A DNA stretch of 64,000 bases from an uncultured Candidatus Binatia bacterium (GCA_958296235.1 OY282457.1:4211338-4275337), one strand, 5' to 3'; positions 16,754-26,646 are shown, numbered from the stretch's first letter. Notes: a model not told the origin generated them from the letters alone. Numbers and translations are program-made.

Positions 16754-17941
16754 TCAGCCCTCCGGCTGGGCTCCTTCTCGCGTTCCCCCTGCCGCTCCAA
16801 GCGCGCCGATGAGAGCGACCCCGCCCGCGCACAAAAACATCACTGTAAAATCCGTGTATTCGAGTACCGCCCCCAGAACGATACTGCTCAACCCCACCCC
16901 AACATCAAACGCTCCCATCAGCGTGGCCAGCGCCGCCCCGCGCTCGTGCAGGGGCGAGCGATCAACCACCAGGGCCATGATAGAGGGTTGCACTCCTCCG
17001 AACCCCAATCCTTGCAGGGCGGCTGCAATCAGGAGGCCGAAAAGGGAGGCCGAAAACGCGAGCGTGGTCATTGCGACAGTAAGACAGACCATGCCGGGAA
17101 TAATTACCGCCGCGCGGCCAAAGCGGTCGGACAGCCGTCCGGCAAAGGGGCGTGAGGCCACGACCACAATGGAATACACGCTAAAGTATATGCCCGGATT
17201 GCCAAGGTCAGAGGCCCTCACAAAGAGCGGAAGAAAGGAGACCACCGCCCCGAAGGTGACTGTCATGCAGACGGCAATAAAGCCGGGAAAGAGCGCGGCC
17301 CGGCTCACCCATTTGTGCGGCTGGGCGCCGGCCTGGCGCGGGGCCGGAGCGTGCGCCGGCTCCCGGATCAATTGTGCCAGAACAAGACTGCCGAGGCCGA
17401 GGGCCGCGCACAGCCAGAACAGGGAATCATAACCGATGTAGCCGATGAGCGTGACTCCCAAGGCCGGACCAATGGTCATGGCCAGGTTGAGGGACATGCC
17501 ATAATACCCCATCCCCTCTCCGCGCCGACTCGGCGGGGCCAGGTCGGCAACAATGACCCCGGCGGCGGTGGTATAGGCGGCTATCCCCAAGCCGTGAAAA
17601 AAGCGCAGACCCAGCATGACCGGGACGGACTCGGCCTGGGTATAGAGCGCGGGGGCCAGACAGTAGATAAGGGCGCCAATACAGAGAATGGTTTTGCGGC
17701 TCCACTGGTCAACCAACCGTCCGGTTATGGGACGCACGAGCAGGGCGGAGACGGCGAACGCGCCCATGATGAGGCCGACCTGGGAGTCTGCGCCGTGGAG
17801 TTCCTCAACCACAAAGATCGGCAGGACAGCAAAGAGCAGAAACATGCTGCCGGCAAACAAAAAGGTCCCCAGACACAGCAGAATAAAATCTCGTGTGAAC
17901 AAGGCTTCCGGGCGTTGCGAGGGGGCGGGAGACTCAGGCAC
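16754..17941 (-). CDS. MFS transporter
   Basis: A 395-residue, twelve-helix major facilitator protein. Motif A-like loops are visible in GRLVDQWSRKTILCIG (first half) and GRLSDRFGRAAVIIPG (second half), each between hydrophobic helices. Probably a drug or metabolite efflux permease in the inner membrane; the substrate is unknown. It is minus-strand and lies 156 bp downstream of the DUF1329 gene start, with its own upstream spacing. Confidence 0.88.
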   Translation of the reverse strand: MPESPAPSQRPEALFTRDFILLCLGTFLFAGSMFLLFAVLPIFVVEELHGADSQVGLIMGAFAVSALLVRPITGRLVDQWSRKTILCIGALIYCLAPALYTQAESVPVMLGLRFFHGLGIAAYTTAAGVIVADLAPPSRRGEGMGYYGMSLNLAMTIGPALGVTLIGYIGYDSLFWLCAALGLGSLVLAQLIREPAHAPAPRQAGAQPHKWVSRAALFPGFIAVCMTVTFGAVVSFLPLFVRASDLGNPGIYFSVYSIVVVASRPFAGRLSDRFGRAAVIIPGMVCLTVAMTTLAFSASLFGLLIAAALQGLGFGGVQPSIMALVVDRSPLHERGAALATLMGAFDVGVGLSSIVLGAVLEYTDFTVMFLCAGGVALIGALGAAGGTREGAQPEG

Positions 17942-18000
17942 GGCGGCTGAGTCTACAGGCGGCAGGGAAGTCAGGGAGGCGGAGAGTGGTCACTGCATTA

Positions 18001-18324
18001 TCAACCGATTTGGCCGGTAGAGGGAGCGTCACTGCGATCCGGCGGCGGAACCAATTCATCCACAGCCACAGCCGGCGTGCCTGTTTTCATCTCGACGGCA
18101 TACAGTCTTGTCTCGACGGCCCGGAGACGGCCTTCGAGTCCGCGCAGGTCGATGCGGAGATCGGCCAGATCTTCGCGCATATCGTCGCGCAAGCCACTCA
18201 AGTCAGCGCGGAGTCCCGTCCAAACCATGAGGAGCAATGCGGCCAAAGCAACACCAGTGCTCAAGATGCCTATCAACTCAGGACTTAGTCTTCGAGTGGG
18301 GGTAGTGGTTGGTTGGTTGCTCAT
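18001..18324 (-). CDS. Small single-pass membrane coiled-coil protein
   Basis: A 107-residue protein with one membrane helix (about residues 17-37, LIGILSTGVALAALLLMVW) followed by a heptad-rich coiled coil (LSGLRDDMREDLADLRIDL) and a proline-rich tail. No enzyme motif is present. Similar small anchored coiled coils are common hypothetical proteins. It is on the same strand as the SDR upstream and MFS downstream. Confidence 0.6.
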   Translation of the reverse strand: MSNQPTTTPTRRLSPELIGILSTGVALAALLLMVWTGLRADLSGLRDDMREDLADLRIDLRGLEGRLRAVETRLYAVEMKTGTPAVAVDELVPPPDRSDAPSTGQIG

Positions 18325-18442
18325 CCAAATATACCTTGTCGGTCGGGAGTCAGCACCACCGGACCGAGGCTACCACCGTCGCAGTGGTGAGTCAAGGTTA
18401 GTCATGGACGCGGTCCACAGGAGGCTGGGGCCGAGAGGCGTC

Positions 18443-19198
18443 TCAGAGCATGATATCGCCACCGTTAGGGCTGAGGCATTGCCCGACATAATGGCTCGAT
18501 TCGTCAGAGGCCAGAAAGACATAGGTCGGTGCAATATCGTCAACCGTTGCCAGATGGCCTTTGGGAATACTGGCCCGGATCGCCTCAAGCGCCTCGCTGC
18601 TGATGCCCGTGAGGATTGGTGTCTGCGTCGCGCCGGGGCCGACGCAATTCGCATTGATATTGCGGGTTCCGATCTCACGCGACAGCGAGCGGGTAAACGC
18701 AATGATGGCCGCCTTGGCCGCACAATAATGACTCAGGCCGGGCGAGCCGAGATAGGCGAGTTGCGAGGCGGTGCTAATAATTTTGCCGTAGTCCTGTTTA
18801 TACATGAGCGGTAAGACCAGGCGCGTACACAGAAAGACACTTCTCAGGTTGACAGCCAACATCTGGTCCCACATGGAAACCGGCATGTCCCCGACAGTTG
18901 CGGCGGAGGCAATCCCGGCGTTGTTGACCAGAATGTCGATACGGCCATAGGTCTGTCGCGTCGTATCAACGAGGTGTTGCACCTCGTCTTCCTGGGAAAC
19001 GTCCGCCCGGATGGCGACCACCCGACGACCCAGGGCTTCAATATCTTTCTGTACCGCGGCAGCGTTATCGGCCTGGGAGTCATTTGGGTAATTGAGGGCC
19101 AGGTCGGCCCCCTCTGCGGCAAAGGCCAGGGCAACCGCTTTTCCAATCCCGCTGCTTGAGCCGGTGATGAGGGCGATTTTATTGTCGAGCTTTCCCAT
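18443..19198 (-). CDS. Short-chain dehydrogenase/reductase (SDR)
   Basis: A 251-residue classical SDR. The NAD(P)-binding TGSSSGIGKA is at residues 13-22, followed by NNAGIAS and the catalytic Y-x-x-x-K in SHYCAAKAA with the serine in STASQL before it. It closely fits the 3-oxoacyl-reductase/FabG-like group. The substrate is unknown. AGGAGAG precedes the ATG. Confidence 0.88.
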   Translation of the reverse strand: MGKLDNKIALITGSSSGIGKAVALAFAAEGADLALNYPNDSQADNAAAVQKDIEALGRRVVAIRADVSQEDEVQHLVDTTRQTYGRIDILVNNAGIASAATVGDMPVSMWDQMLAVNLRSVFLCTRLVLPLMYKQDYGKIISTASQLAYLGSPGLSHYCAAKAAIIAFTRSLSREIGTRNINANCVGPGATQTPILTGISSEALEAIRASIPKGHLATVDDIAPTYVFLASDESSHYVGQCLSPNGGDIML

Positions 19199-19230
19199 CG
19201 GTCTCTCCTCGCTTTTTTGTGATGCCGCGA

Positions 19231-19761
19231 TTATATGGGTTTGTTCTTGACCTGCATGGCCACAAGGGTCTGGTCGGTTTTTTCAAACAGGAGCTGGAGC
19301 GCAGTTTCCGCATCAAAGACATGCGGCGCTTCGAGCCGGGCGCCAAGGGCGGCCTTCAGAAATGGATGGTGTGTGATCCAGGTGGTGAGCTGCGGTGGCT
19401 GCTGCTCTGTGCGCTGTTGCGCGTGCCACTCCAGCACTTTGTCTGCGACGTGCAGATAGGCCATGATGGTCTCGACGTGCGGCCGCATTTCGTGGGGCGT
19501 TTCCTCTATCTTTTGCTGCACGATATTTTGAAATGCCTGGAACTCGGCATGATAGGTCGGATAGTCCGGCCCGGCATAGGCCAGGTCCAGTAACGGTCGG
19601 AGCGCAGCGGCAATATCACGGTGTCCGGTCAGCGGTTGGGTGCGGAGTTGGTCACACGCCCAGGAGAGAATGGGGGCAAGGACGAGCACATAGCAGGCGG
19701 TTCGATTCAACCTGATAGTCGGGCCGGCAGTCGGAGTGTCGGGGGCTGTCTTCGATCTCAT
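19231..19761 (-). CDS. Hypothetical exported or anchored protein (176 aa)
   Basis: A 176-residue protein with a hydrophobic stretch near residues 24-36 (CYVLVLAPILSWACDQL), which could be a signal/anchor or an atypical lipobox (SWAC). The rest is helical and charged. I do not recognise a family. It lies between hyuB and the SDR on the same strand. Confidence 0.55.
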   Translation of the reverse strand: MRSKTAPDTPTAGPTIRLNRTACYVLVLAPILSWACDQLRTQPLTGHRDIAAALRPLLDLAYAGPDYPTYHAEFQAFQNIVQQKIEETPHEMRPHVETIMAYLHVADKVLEWHAQQRTEQQPPQLTTWITHHPFLKAALGARLEAPHVFDAETALQLLFEKTDQTLVAMQVKNKPI

Positions 19762-19787
19762 CTGGGTCTCATCAGCAAACGCATGGC

Positions 19788-21677
19788 TCAGGCCGCGACT
19801 TTTTTCACTCCATTTGTTTCCCAGCCGGGCGGTAACGCAGGAGCAATCGGCGGCTCCAGTCCGGTCTCCTCTTTACAGCGCGCCAGGAGTTCTTGGAGGG
19901 GCGGGCCAAAATCAAACGTGTGTGGCTCGTCCCGGCTCTTTTTCATGCTCTGACGAAGTGCCTGTGTGGCTGTCTCATCAACCTCAGACGTTGCTGGGTC
20001 GTACACCACGCCGTAATCGGCTGCGGCCTTTTCCACAGACACCAACTCGCGCACGACATCAACCCGGACTTTTTCAATGTCGCGCTCCAGCGGGTCGCCC
20101 CAGCCGCCGCCGCCTGCGGTTTGGAAGATGAGCTGGTCGCCCGGCTCGACTTTAATCTGGTCGCATTTTGAGGGCAGGACGGTTCGGGTTCCATCGGTGC
20201 GGGCCAGAATTTTCGTCGAGCGCATCCCCGGTTTGCCCCCGAGTATGCCCCAGGGGGGCGTCAGCCAGCGGTCGTCGTGGATGGCGATCTCGCCAGGTTC
20301 GAGAAAGGTGTACCATTTGTCGATGCCATTCCCGCCCCGATGCAAACCGGCTCCACCGGAGTCGATGACGGACGAATAGCGGTCCACGCGCAGGGGGCAA
20401 TAGCTTTCGAGATATTCGGTTGGAATATTGGTGAAGAGCGGCCACCAGGAATGGCCATCCATCCCGTCCCCAATCGGTCGGCCCGGAATGCCGCCATAGC
20501 CGATCTCCATAATAAAGAAGAAGTTGTCGTCCTTATCGTTGCCGCTGTACAGCAAGTGGGGGCTGGTGCCGTAGCCGGCCGCGGTTGTCAGTTCCGGGCT
20601 CTGCTGGCCGAGACAGCCGCCCATGACATCAAACAGGCGGGCCAGGGCATGGGTGCGACAGCCCAGCGGAGCGGGGAATTTCGGATGGAGGAGGGAGCCG
20701 TCCGGCATCCGGGCGTCAATCAGATCGTAGAAGCCGTCGTTAAACAGAATCTGGGGGTCGTAGACCATGATGAGGTAGACGCCGATAAACATCTTGAACA
20801 TGCCCGGATTGAGATAAAAATTGATCGGTCCAACGGCCTGCGGGTCGGTGCCGGTCCAGTCGAAGATCGCCTTGTCGCCCTCGCGCCAGATGGTGAGTTT
20901 CATTTTGAACGGACCGTTGCCGAGTCCGTCATCATCAATATAGTCCTCGAAGGACTGGGGCTCAGTCGGGATATTGCGCTGAATGAGGGTCTGGACGGCC
21001 CGGTAGGTCCGGTCCAGCAATGCCTGGCAGGCAGCCAGATAGGTATCCCGCCCAAAGCGCTGGCACAGTTCCTGCACGCGCTGTTCCGCGGTTTTGCAGC
21101 CGGCCACAATCCCCATGAGATCCGAGCGGTTCATCATGGGGATGCGGACATTGTTCAGAATCAGGTCCAGGACGGCCTGGTTGAGCTTCCCTTTTTCAAA
21201 CAGTTTGACGGGCGGAATGCGGAGTCCCTCGCCAAAGATTGAGGTCGCGTTGGTTGGAAACGAGCCGGGCAGCGGGCCGCCCACGTCCATTTGATGGCCG
21301 AACATCGAAGTCCAGCCGATGAGTTCGTCGCCGTCAAAGACGGGCACCAGCACGAGAAAATCGTTGATGTGGGAAATGGCCCCTCCGCACAGATAGGGAT
21401 CGTTGAGCAGAATGACATCACCGGGATAGAGCGGCTGGTCAAAACGCTCCATCATCTCCCGGATATAGGAGCCGAACTGCCCGACGACCATCCGCCCGTT
21501 GGGGTCGCAGATCATGGGGAATTCGTCGTGCTGCTCACGGATCACCGGCGACATGGCCGTGCGGAACAGCACCGCATCCATTTCATAACGATAGTTCTTG
21601 AGCGCACTCTCGATAATGTCGAGCGTGACGGGATCGACTTCGATATCTGGAATCTCAGCAATTTTTACATCACGCAT
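19788..21677 (-). CDS. HyuB-type hydantoinase B/acetone-carboxylase alpha-like protein
   Basis: A 629-residue hydantoinase B/oxoprolinase family protein. Diagnostic parts are VDPVTLDIIESAL at the start, YPGDVILLNDPYLCGGAISHINDF in the middle of the N-terminal half, and the C-terminal GGGGWGDPLERD. The family includes N-methylhydantoinase B, 5-oxoprolinase and acetone/acetophenone carboxylase subunits. It works with a HyuA partner, here at 21959, in one minus-strand operon. Which substrate is used cannot be read from the sequence. Confidence 0.85.
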   Translation of the reverse strand: MRDVKIAEIPDIEVDPVTLDIIESALKNYRYEMDAVLFRTAMSPVIREQHDEFPMICDPNGRMVVGQFGSYIREMMERFDQPLYPGDVILLNDPYLCGGAISHINDFLVLVPVFDGDELIGWTSMFGHQMDVGGPLPGSFPTNATSIFGEGLRIPPVKLFEKGKLNQAVLDLILNNVRIPMMNRSDLMGIVAGCKTAEQRVQELCQRFGRDTYLAACQALLDRTYRAVQTLIQRNIPTEPQSFEDYIDDDGLGNGPFKMKLTIWREGDKAIFDWTGTDPQAVGPINFYLNPGMFKMFIGVYLIMVYDPQILFNDGFYDLIDARMPDGSLLHPKFPAPLGCRTHALARLFDVMGGCLGQQSPELTTAAGYGTSPHLLYSGNDKDDNFFFIMEIGYGGIPGRPIGDGMDGHSWWPLFTNIPTEYLESYCPLRVDRYSSVIDSGGAGLHRGGNGIDKWYTFLEPGEIAIHDDRWLTPPWGILGGKPGMRSTKILARTDGTRTVLPSKCDQIKVEPGDQLIFQTAGGGGWGDPLERDIEKVRVDVVRELVSVEKAAADYGVVYDPATSEVDETATQALRQSMKKSRDEPHTFDFGPPLQELLARCKEETGLEPPIAPALPPGWETNGVKKVAA

Positions 21678-21693
21678 GATACTGCTCCTCTAT

Positions 21694-21727
21694 GTAGGTC
21701 GGATGAGCGAAGGGCAATGAGACCTAC
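21694..21727. repeat. REP-like palindrome
   Basis: GTAGGTC and GACCTAC pair across 20 nt, in the common REP form GTAGGTCGGAT-n-GACCTAC. It sits between hyuB and the HicB-like gene. Confidence 0.5.
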
Positions 21728-21741
21728 GCCTTCATTTCGCT

Positions 21742-21945
21742 TCATGTATGGATTTCACAGCGAATTGTTTTCGTCTGGTAGTCCTCTGGAACATCATCCA
21801 TAGCCATCAGCAGGTACGCATCTTTGAGACTTTCTTCCAATTCTTCCAGCGTTTCGCCCTGAGTCATGATTTCAGGATGTTCGAGGAGTTTGCCTAGCCA
21901 GAATGTATCCGACTTCCAATACACCATGGTCAGCTGTGTGTTCAT
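21742..21945 (-). CDS. HicB-like antitoxin-type protein, no partner seen
   Basis: A 67-residue protein with the HicB/DUF1902 partial RNase-H-like pattern: VYWKSDTFWLGKLLEHPEI, then TQGETLEELEESLKDAY. HicB antitoxins normally pair with a HicA toxin, but no HicA gene is next to it. It lies between hyuA and hyuB, 13 bp after hyuA, so it is transcribed with the metabolic operon. It may be a solitary relic. Confidence 0.7.
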   Translation of the reverse strand: MNTQLTMVYWKSDTFWLGKLLEHPEIMTQGETLEELEESLKDAYLLMAMDDVPEDYQTKTIRCEIHT

Positions 21946-21958
21946 TGCTCCCCTCTCG

Positions 21959-24010
21959 TTATGTCTCCGGTCGAATCAGGATATTCGCGTAGCGGTCCAC
22001 CTCGGCCGCATAATCCGGCAACACGACCGTGGTGGAGTCCATCTCGGTTACAATCGCCGGACCGGGCAGGCGGTTGCCCGGTCTGAGCTTGGCCCGATCA
22101 TAAATCGGGGTGGTCAAAAAGTCGCCGTCAAAATAAATCCGGTGTTCGTCAACCTGGGCGTGGGCCGCGGACAACCCGTCCGTTTCGCCCTCGGGCCAGT
22201 GCAGCGTCGTTCCCGTGCCAAGGGCAACCGCGCGCAGGTTGACGATTTCACATGCGGCATCCAAACGAAAGCGGTAGAGCTGTTCGTGTAAGGCGTGAAA
22301 CTGTTCCGCCAGCGCCGCGGTTCCGTTGGTTTGCAACTCGTCGAGCGTTGTGGTCACTGGCAGCTCATAGCCCTGGCGGAAGTAGCGCATATCGGCGTTA
22401 TAGAAAATCCGCTGCTGCTGTCGAGAGATGCCTTCCTGCTCCAACCAGCCGGTCGCTTCTGCGCTCAGCCCTTCGAGTACCTCAATGACCTCCGGCGCGG
22501 TAATCTGATCCAGGGTGCGAAAGACGGTCCGGGAGAATTCTTCCCGGTAATCGCAACACACATCGCCCATTGCGCATAAAATGCCCGGTGCGGGGGGGAC
22601 GATAACCGGGAAGGAGCCGATGAGCTTGGCGACCGCGTTGGCGTGCAGCGGCCCGGCGCCGCCAAATGCGGCCAGGGCAAAGTTGCGTGGGTCGTAGCCG
22701 CGCTGGACGGAGACCAGACGCAACGCCCCGTGCATATTCTCATTCACGATGTCCAGGATGCCCTGGGCGGTCTGATACACGTCCAGACCCAGTTTTTTCC
22801 CAATACGCTCGACCGCGGCATGGGCGGCCTCCGTATCCAGCGTCATCTCGCCGCCCAGCAGATTGGGGGGCAGGTGGCCCAGGACCACGTTGGCGTCTGT
22901 CACCGTGGGCTCCGTCCCCCCCTGGCCGTAGCTGGCCGGACCGGGAGCCGCGCCGGCGCTCTGCGGACCGACCCGGAGCGCGCTGGTAATCTCGGGGACA
23001 TGGGCAATGGAGCCGCCGCCGGCCCCGATACTGCGGACATCGACCGAAGGCACCTTAATCGGGAAATAGCCCAGGGTCGTTTCCCGCGAAATAGTCTGGC
23101 TGCCATCCTGGCACAGGGCCACGTCGGTGGACGTGCCGCCCATATCGAGGGTTAACAAATGCGGGAAGCCGGCCTTTTTGGCGATATACAACGCCCCTGC
23201 AACACCCCCGGCCGGGCCTGACATCACGGCGTAGACCGGCCGTTCCTGCGCCATGCGCAAGGTCATCAGCCCGGCGTCAGAGCGGAGAATGTTGACGTCC
23301 GCTTGCAGGCCGTGCGCGGTGAGCTGCTCCGCAAAGCTCCGCATATACTGGGCAACCTTCGGCCGCACGTAAGAATTCATCACCGCGGTCAGGGCGCGTT
23401 CGTACTCCCGAAATTCCGGGAGCACCTCCGATGAGGCGGTAATCGGCGTGTTGGGCAGAACCTCCTGGGCGATCTCTTTGACGCGCTTTTCATGGCTTTG
23501 ATTGGCGTACGAGTTGATTAAAGAGATGGTGAGGGCTTCTATTCCTTGCGCGCCCAAATCTTGCAGGTCTGTGCGTAGCGCGTCTTCGTCCAGCGGGGTG
23601 ACTACCTGCCCGCGCGTGTCGATACGTTCGATGGCCTCGCGGGTGTATTCGATGGCCGCTGGGGGGTCTGGTTTCTCCATAATCATCCAACCGGCGAGTG
23701 GCCCCGGCGTCCAGGAGCGTGCCAGATGGAGGATTTGCTTAAACCCCTGGGTCGTAATCAGGCCGACCTTGGCGCCCTTGCCCTCAAGGACGGCGTTGGT
23801 TGCCACAGTCGTCCCGTGCATAATCTGGGCGATGTCACCGGGCGAGATGTTGGCTGAGTGGCAGATTTTCTCAATCCCGGCCAGCACGCCAACCGATGGG
23901 TCGCCGGGGGTAGACGGAGTTTTGGCCCGGACCTGCCGACCACTCTCTTCGTCAAAAAGGATGAGATCGGTAAACGTTCCACCGACGTCAACGCCAAGTT
24001 TGAAGGACAT
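21959..24010 (-). CDS. HyuA-type hydantoinase A/acetone-carboxylase beta-like protein
   Basis: A 683-residue ASKHA-fold protein. The phosphate-binding start LGVDVGGTFTDLILFD, the MHGTTVATNAVLEG block, and LTLDMGGTSTDVALC are standard for HyuA/oxoprolinase A/acetone carboxylase beta. It hydrolyses ATP to activate a carbonyl or lactam for its HyuB partner at 19788. The family is too broad for substrate assignment. It follows orf 24086 on the same strand. Confidence 0.88.
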   Translation of the reverse strand: MSFKLGVDVGGTFTDLILFDEESGRQVRAKTPSTPGDPSVGVLAGIEKICHSANISPGDIAQIMHGTTVATNAVLEGKGAKVGLITTQGFKQILHLARSWTPGPLAGWMIMEKPDPPAAIEYTREAIERIDTRGQVVTPLDEDALRTDLQDLGAQGIEALTISLINSYANQSHEKRVKEIAQEVLPNTPITASSEVLPEFREYERALTAVMNSYVRPKVAQYMRSFAEQLTAHGLQADVNILRSDAGLMTLRMAQERPVYAVMSGPAGGVAGALYIAKKAGFPHLLTLDMGGTSTDVALCQDGSQTISRETTLGYFPIKVPSVDVRSIGAGGGSIAHVPEITSALRVGPQSAGAAPGPASYGQGGTEPTVTDANVVLGHLPPNLLGGEMTLDTEAAHAAVERIGKKLGLDVYQTAQGILDIVNENMHGALRLVSVQRGYDPRNFALAAFGGAGPLHANAVAKLIGSFPVIVPPAPGILCAMGDVCCDYREEFSRTVFRTLDQITAPEVIEVLEGLSAEATGWLEQEGISRQQQRIFYNADMRYFRQGYELPVTTTLDELQTNGTAALAEQFHALHEQLYRFRLDAACEIVNLRAVALGTGTTLHWPEGETDGLSAAHAQVDEHRIYFDGDFLTTPIYDRAKLRPGNRLPGPAIVTEMDSTTVVLPDYAAEVDRYANILIRPET

Positions 24011-24085
24011 GAAGAACCTGCACTTTCTGATTCAGGGCTGATTCACGGGTACGGGTTGGTCGCTTTTTTCCGCGTGCTCTGGCCG

Positions 24086-24418
24086 TCAGGACGAAACCGC
24101 GCGCACCGCGGCTTGGTATGATTCCGTGGTCTCGTCCTTGTCGGCCTCCTCCAACTCTTGATGGACGACGCGCAGGACACGTTCGAGGTATTCCGCCCGC
24201 CAGCGTTCCCGTTCGGCCATAACCGCGTCATCTGGACGATAGGCTTCGATGTCGTGCTGCGTGAACAGGCCCTTGGCGGCGGCGAGACGCTCGACGCTAT
24301 CGAGGCGCTCCCGCAGCACGGAGACTTCGCCGGCCAGCGCCATGACTATCCCCATAACCGTATCGATCTGGGGGTCGTTGAAAAAAGTCGGGCGCTTGCC
24401 TTTTGCTTTGCGCGGCAT
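24086..24418 (-). CDS. Small helical hypothetical protein (110 aa)
   Basis: A basic N-terminus (MPRKAKGKRPTFF) leads into a coiled coil (LAGEVSVLRERLDSVERL) and a second charged helix rich in E and R. No known motif is visible. It lies 12 bp after the methyltransferase gene and 75 bp before hyuA, inside the probable operon. Confidence 0.6.
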   Translation of the reverse strand: MPRKAKGKRPTFFNDPQIDTVMGIVMALAGEVSVLRERLDSVERLAAAKGLFTQHDIEAYRPDDAVMAERERWRAEYLERVLRVVHQELEEADKDETTESYQAAVRAVSS

Positions 24419-24430
24419 GAAGGTCTCCTG

Positions 24431-25585
24431 CTATTTGGTTGCGCCAAAGACGAACCACGCCCCGCCGCCGCCGAAATCGCCGCCTTGAAATTTCTTCGTG
24501 CGTGCTTGCGTCCGTTCCAGGGCGCTCGGGATCATCGTCTGGATGACACCCTGTGCGGCAAAGCCGGACTCTTCGGCCAGCTGTTGGAGGTCCATGGAAT
24601 GCACCGTCCCCCAGAAGGGTTCGTTGTTGTTATAGGTGTCCCAGTCAAGAATAAACGCCTCGTAGGGTGGCAGGCCCTCATACTGCGGCACTTCCTGGTG
24701 GAGCATAATGCCCCCCGGTCGTAACAAGCGGTGGCACTCTTTCATGATATTGCGAATAGCCTGACTCGAAGTCTCGTGCAGCAAAATATGAGAGACGATG
24801 AGGTCAAACGAGCCCGCCTCGAAATTGGTCTGCTCCGCATTCTGCTGAGAGAAATGGACGCGCTTGCCCAGTGCCTCGGCGCGCGCATGGGCATAGCGCA
24901 GGACCGGCGCGCCAACGTCAATGGCAAAGACTTCGGCTTCGGGATAGGCGTCAACATAGGGCAGGGTGCTATGCCCGACGGTGCAGCCCATATCCAGGAT
25001 GCGAGCGGGCCGGAAGTCCGCATGCCGCTCTTTGAGGTGCAGCACCACCGACTGACCCATTTCATCGTTCAGGCTGCCTAAGCGGCTCATGGCGTAAATA
25101 TAGACGGCCCGGTCATAGGTCGCTCCAGCGGCGACGTCGTCCTGTCCCAACTCGGTATGATAGCCGCCCGGCTGACAGTGAATGTCTACGGCGGTGTGGT
25201 AGGCCGGAATGGCTAAGGCCGGATTCAAGCTGAGAGAGCCGAGCGCATTCCCATTTGTCGCGGCGCGCTCCCGTAGCTGCGGGAGCTGGCGTTCCACGCT
25301 CACATTGACGGCATCCCACATCATTTCCTGGCTGGTCCGCAGCAGCGCGCTCCACATCTGGTAATAGGGTTCGTCTTTCATGACGCTGCGGACTTCATGC
25401 CGGTCTTGGGGGGGACGCTGGTGTTCACGCGCAAAGCGGGGAGCCGCCTTATGCTGGTAAATAGTCTTATTACCGGGCGAGACTTTGGTTGCCAGATGGA
25501 CCTTGAGGCTGTGGACAAAGTTTTGCCGAGCCAACTCATCATGGTTGGCTGTCGGGAGCAGGTCGTGCTGGAATTGGGCCTTCAT
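24431..25585 (-). CDS. Class I SAM-dependent methyltransferase
   Basis: The 384-residue protein has a C-terminal Rossmann methyltransferase domain: motif I ILDMGCTVGHSTLPYVDAYP, motif II VFAIDVGAPVLRYA, then FDLIVSHILLHE and ECHRLLRPGGIML. The first 150 residues are a helical extension of unknown role. The substrate is likely a small molecule. It is in the operon headed by the luciferase-like gene at 25624. Confidence 0.85.
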   Translation of the reverse strand: MKAQFQHDLLPTANHDELARQNFVHSLKVHLATKVSPGNKTIYQHKAAPRFAREHQRPPQDRHEVRSVMKDEPYYQMWSALLRTSQEMMWDAVNVSVERQLPQLRERAATNGNALGSLSLNPALAIPAYHTAVDIHCQPGGYHTELGQDDVAAGATYDRAVYIYAMSRLGSLNDEMGQSVVLHLKERHADFRPARILDMGCTVGHSTLPYVDAYPEAEVFAIDVGAPVLRYAHARAEALGKRVHFSQQNAEQTNFEAGSFDLIVSHILLHETSSQAIRNIMKECHRLLRPGGIMLHQEVPQYEGLPPYEAFILDWDTYNNNEPFWGTVHSMDLQQLAEESGFAAQGVIQTMIPSALERTQARTKKFQGGDFGGGGAWFVFGATK

Positions 25586-25623
25586 AGTGATTCCTCCATT
25601 TAATGCCTACCCTCTCCATAGCG

Positions 25624-26646
25624 TCATTCGGCAAAGGCGGCAATCATTGCGGCGTTATTGCGACGCACTTCTTCCGGGTCGGCGGCAAAGGAGGGGCTGA
25701 GCAAGAGCAGCGTGTCAAACAAACCCTCAAACGCGGTGAGCTGCCGCCGGACATCATCGGGTGTCCCAGCTAAGACCAGGGCATCAATCATATCGTCGCT
25801 CACGGCCGCAAGCATGGCAGAAACGTCATTCCGTCTCATCGCGTCTCGGATGGCGAGCTTGGCTGGCGTAAAGCCTGGGGGGTCAAGAATCACATCGAAA
25901 TAGGGCAGGGTGGCATAAAAGGCGATGGCATGTCTGGCCAAATCGCGAGCCTGCTGACGGTTGGTATGCACCGCGCAGCATTTCACGGCGCAAATCTCGA
26001 AGCCGTTTCTGCCTCGCCCGCTGCGGCTGAAGCCCTTTTTCAGATTTGGATGGACGATATCTGTAAAATATTGAGGAGTATTGAGCACGTTGAGGATAAT
26101 GCCGTTGGCCAGGGCGCCGGAGAGCTGGATCATATTGGGCAGAACCGCGGCCAGATAAATAGGGACGCTGGGATAGGCCGGCTCCGTGAGGCGTTGATAA
26201 TTGCGAACCTGATAAAATTCTCCGCTATACTCGGTGGCCTGCGTTGGTGAGCCCTGCCACATGGTACGAATACACTCGACATATTCACGCATCCGAGCAA
26301 CGGGTTTGCGGTATTCCAGGCCGTGCCACTGCTCGTTCCAGTCTTTCGGCGCGGTCCCAAGCCCCAAAATGAAACGCCCTTGGGTATACTCGGCGAGGGA
26401 CATTGCGCTTAACTCGGTCAACATGGGAGGACGAGCAAAATGGGCGACCGCCGTCCCGAGGCGGACGGTTCGGACCGCACTGGCTATGGCGGTCAGTGGC
26501 ACAAAGGCATCCCGCCACAGCTCCGCAGCCCAAATGCTCTCCGCCCCAGCGTCTTCCGCTTGCGTGGCAAAGCGGACAATATCATCGAGGGCCAGCTTAT
26601 CTCCACTAAAGAGAACGCCCCATTTTAACGACCTGACTTGTGCCAT
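25624..26646 (-). CDS. Luciferase-like (LLM class) F420-dependent oxidoreductase
   Basis: A 340-residue luciferase-like protein with AEDAGAESIWAAELWRDAF, VRLGTAVAHFARPP and YTQGRFILGLGTAPKDW, close to F420-dependent TIGR-type oxidoreductases. The start codon follows GAGGAGATTCTTC. It heads the minus-strand run down to hyuB at 19788 and may oxidise or reduce an intermediate of the same pathway. F420 use is inferred from family resemblance. Confidence 0.85.
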   Translation of the reverse strand: MAQVRSLKWGVLFSGDKLALDDIVRFATQAEDAGAESIWAAELWRDAFVPLTAIASAVRTVRLGTAVAHFARPPMLTELSAMSLAEYTQGRFILGLGTAPKDWNEQWHGLEYRKPVARMREYVECIRTMWQGSPTQATEYSGEFYQVRNYQRLTEPAYPSVPIYLAAVLPNMIQLSGALANGIILNVLNTPQYFTDIVHPNLKKGFSRSGRGRNGFEICAVKCCAVHTNRQQARDLARHAIAFYATLPYFDVILDPPGFTPAKLAIRDAMRRNDVSAMLAAVSDDMIDALVLAGTPDDVRRQLTAFEGLFDTLLLLSPSFAADPEEVRRNNAAMIAAFAE

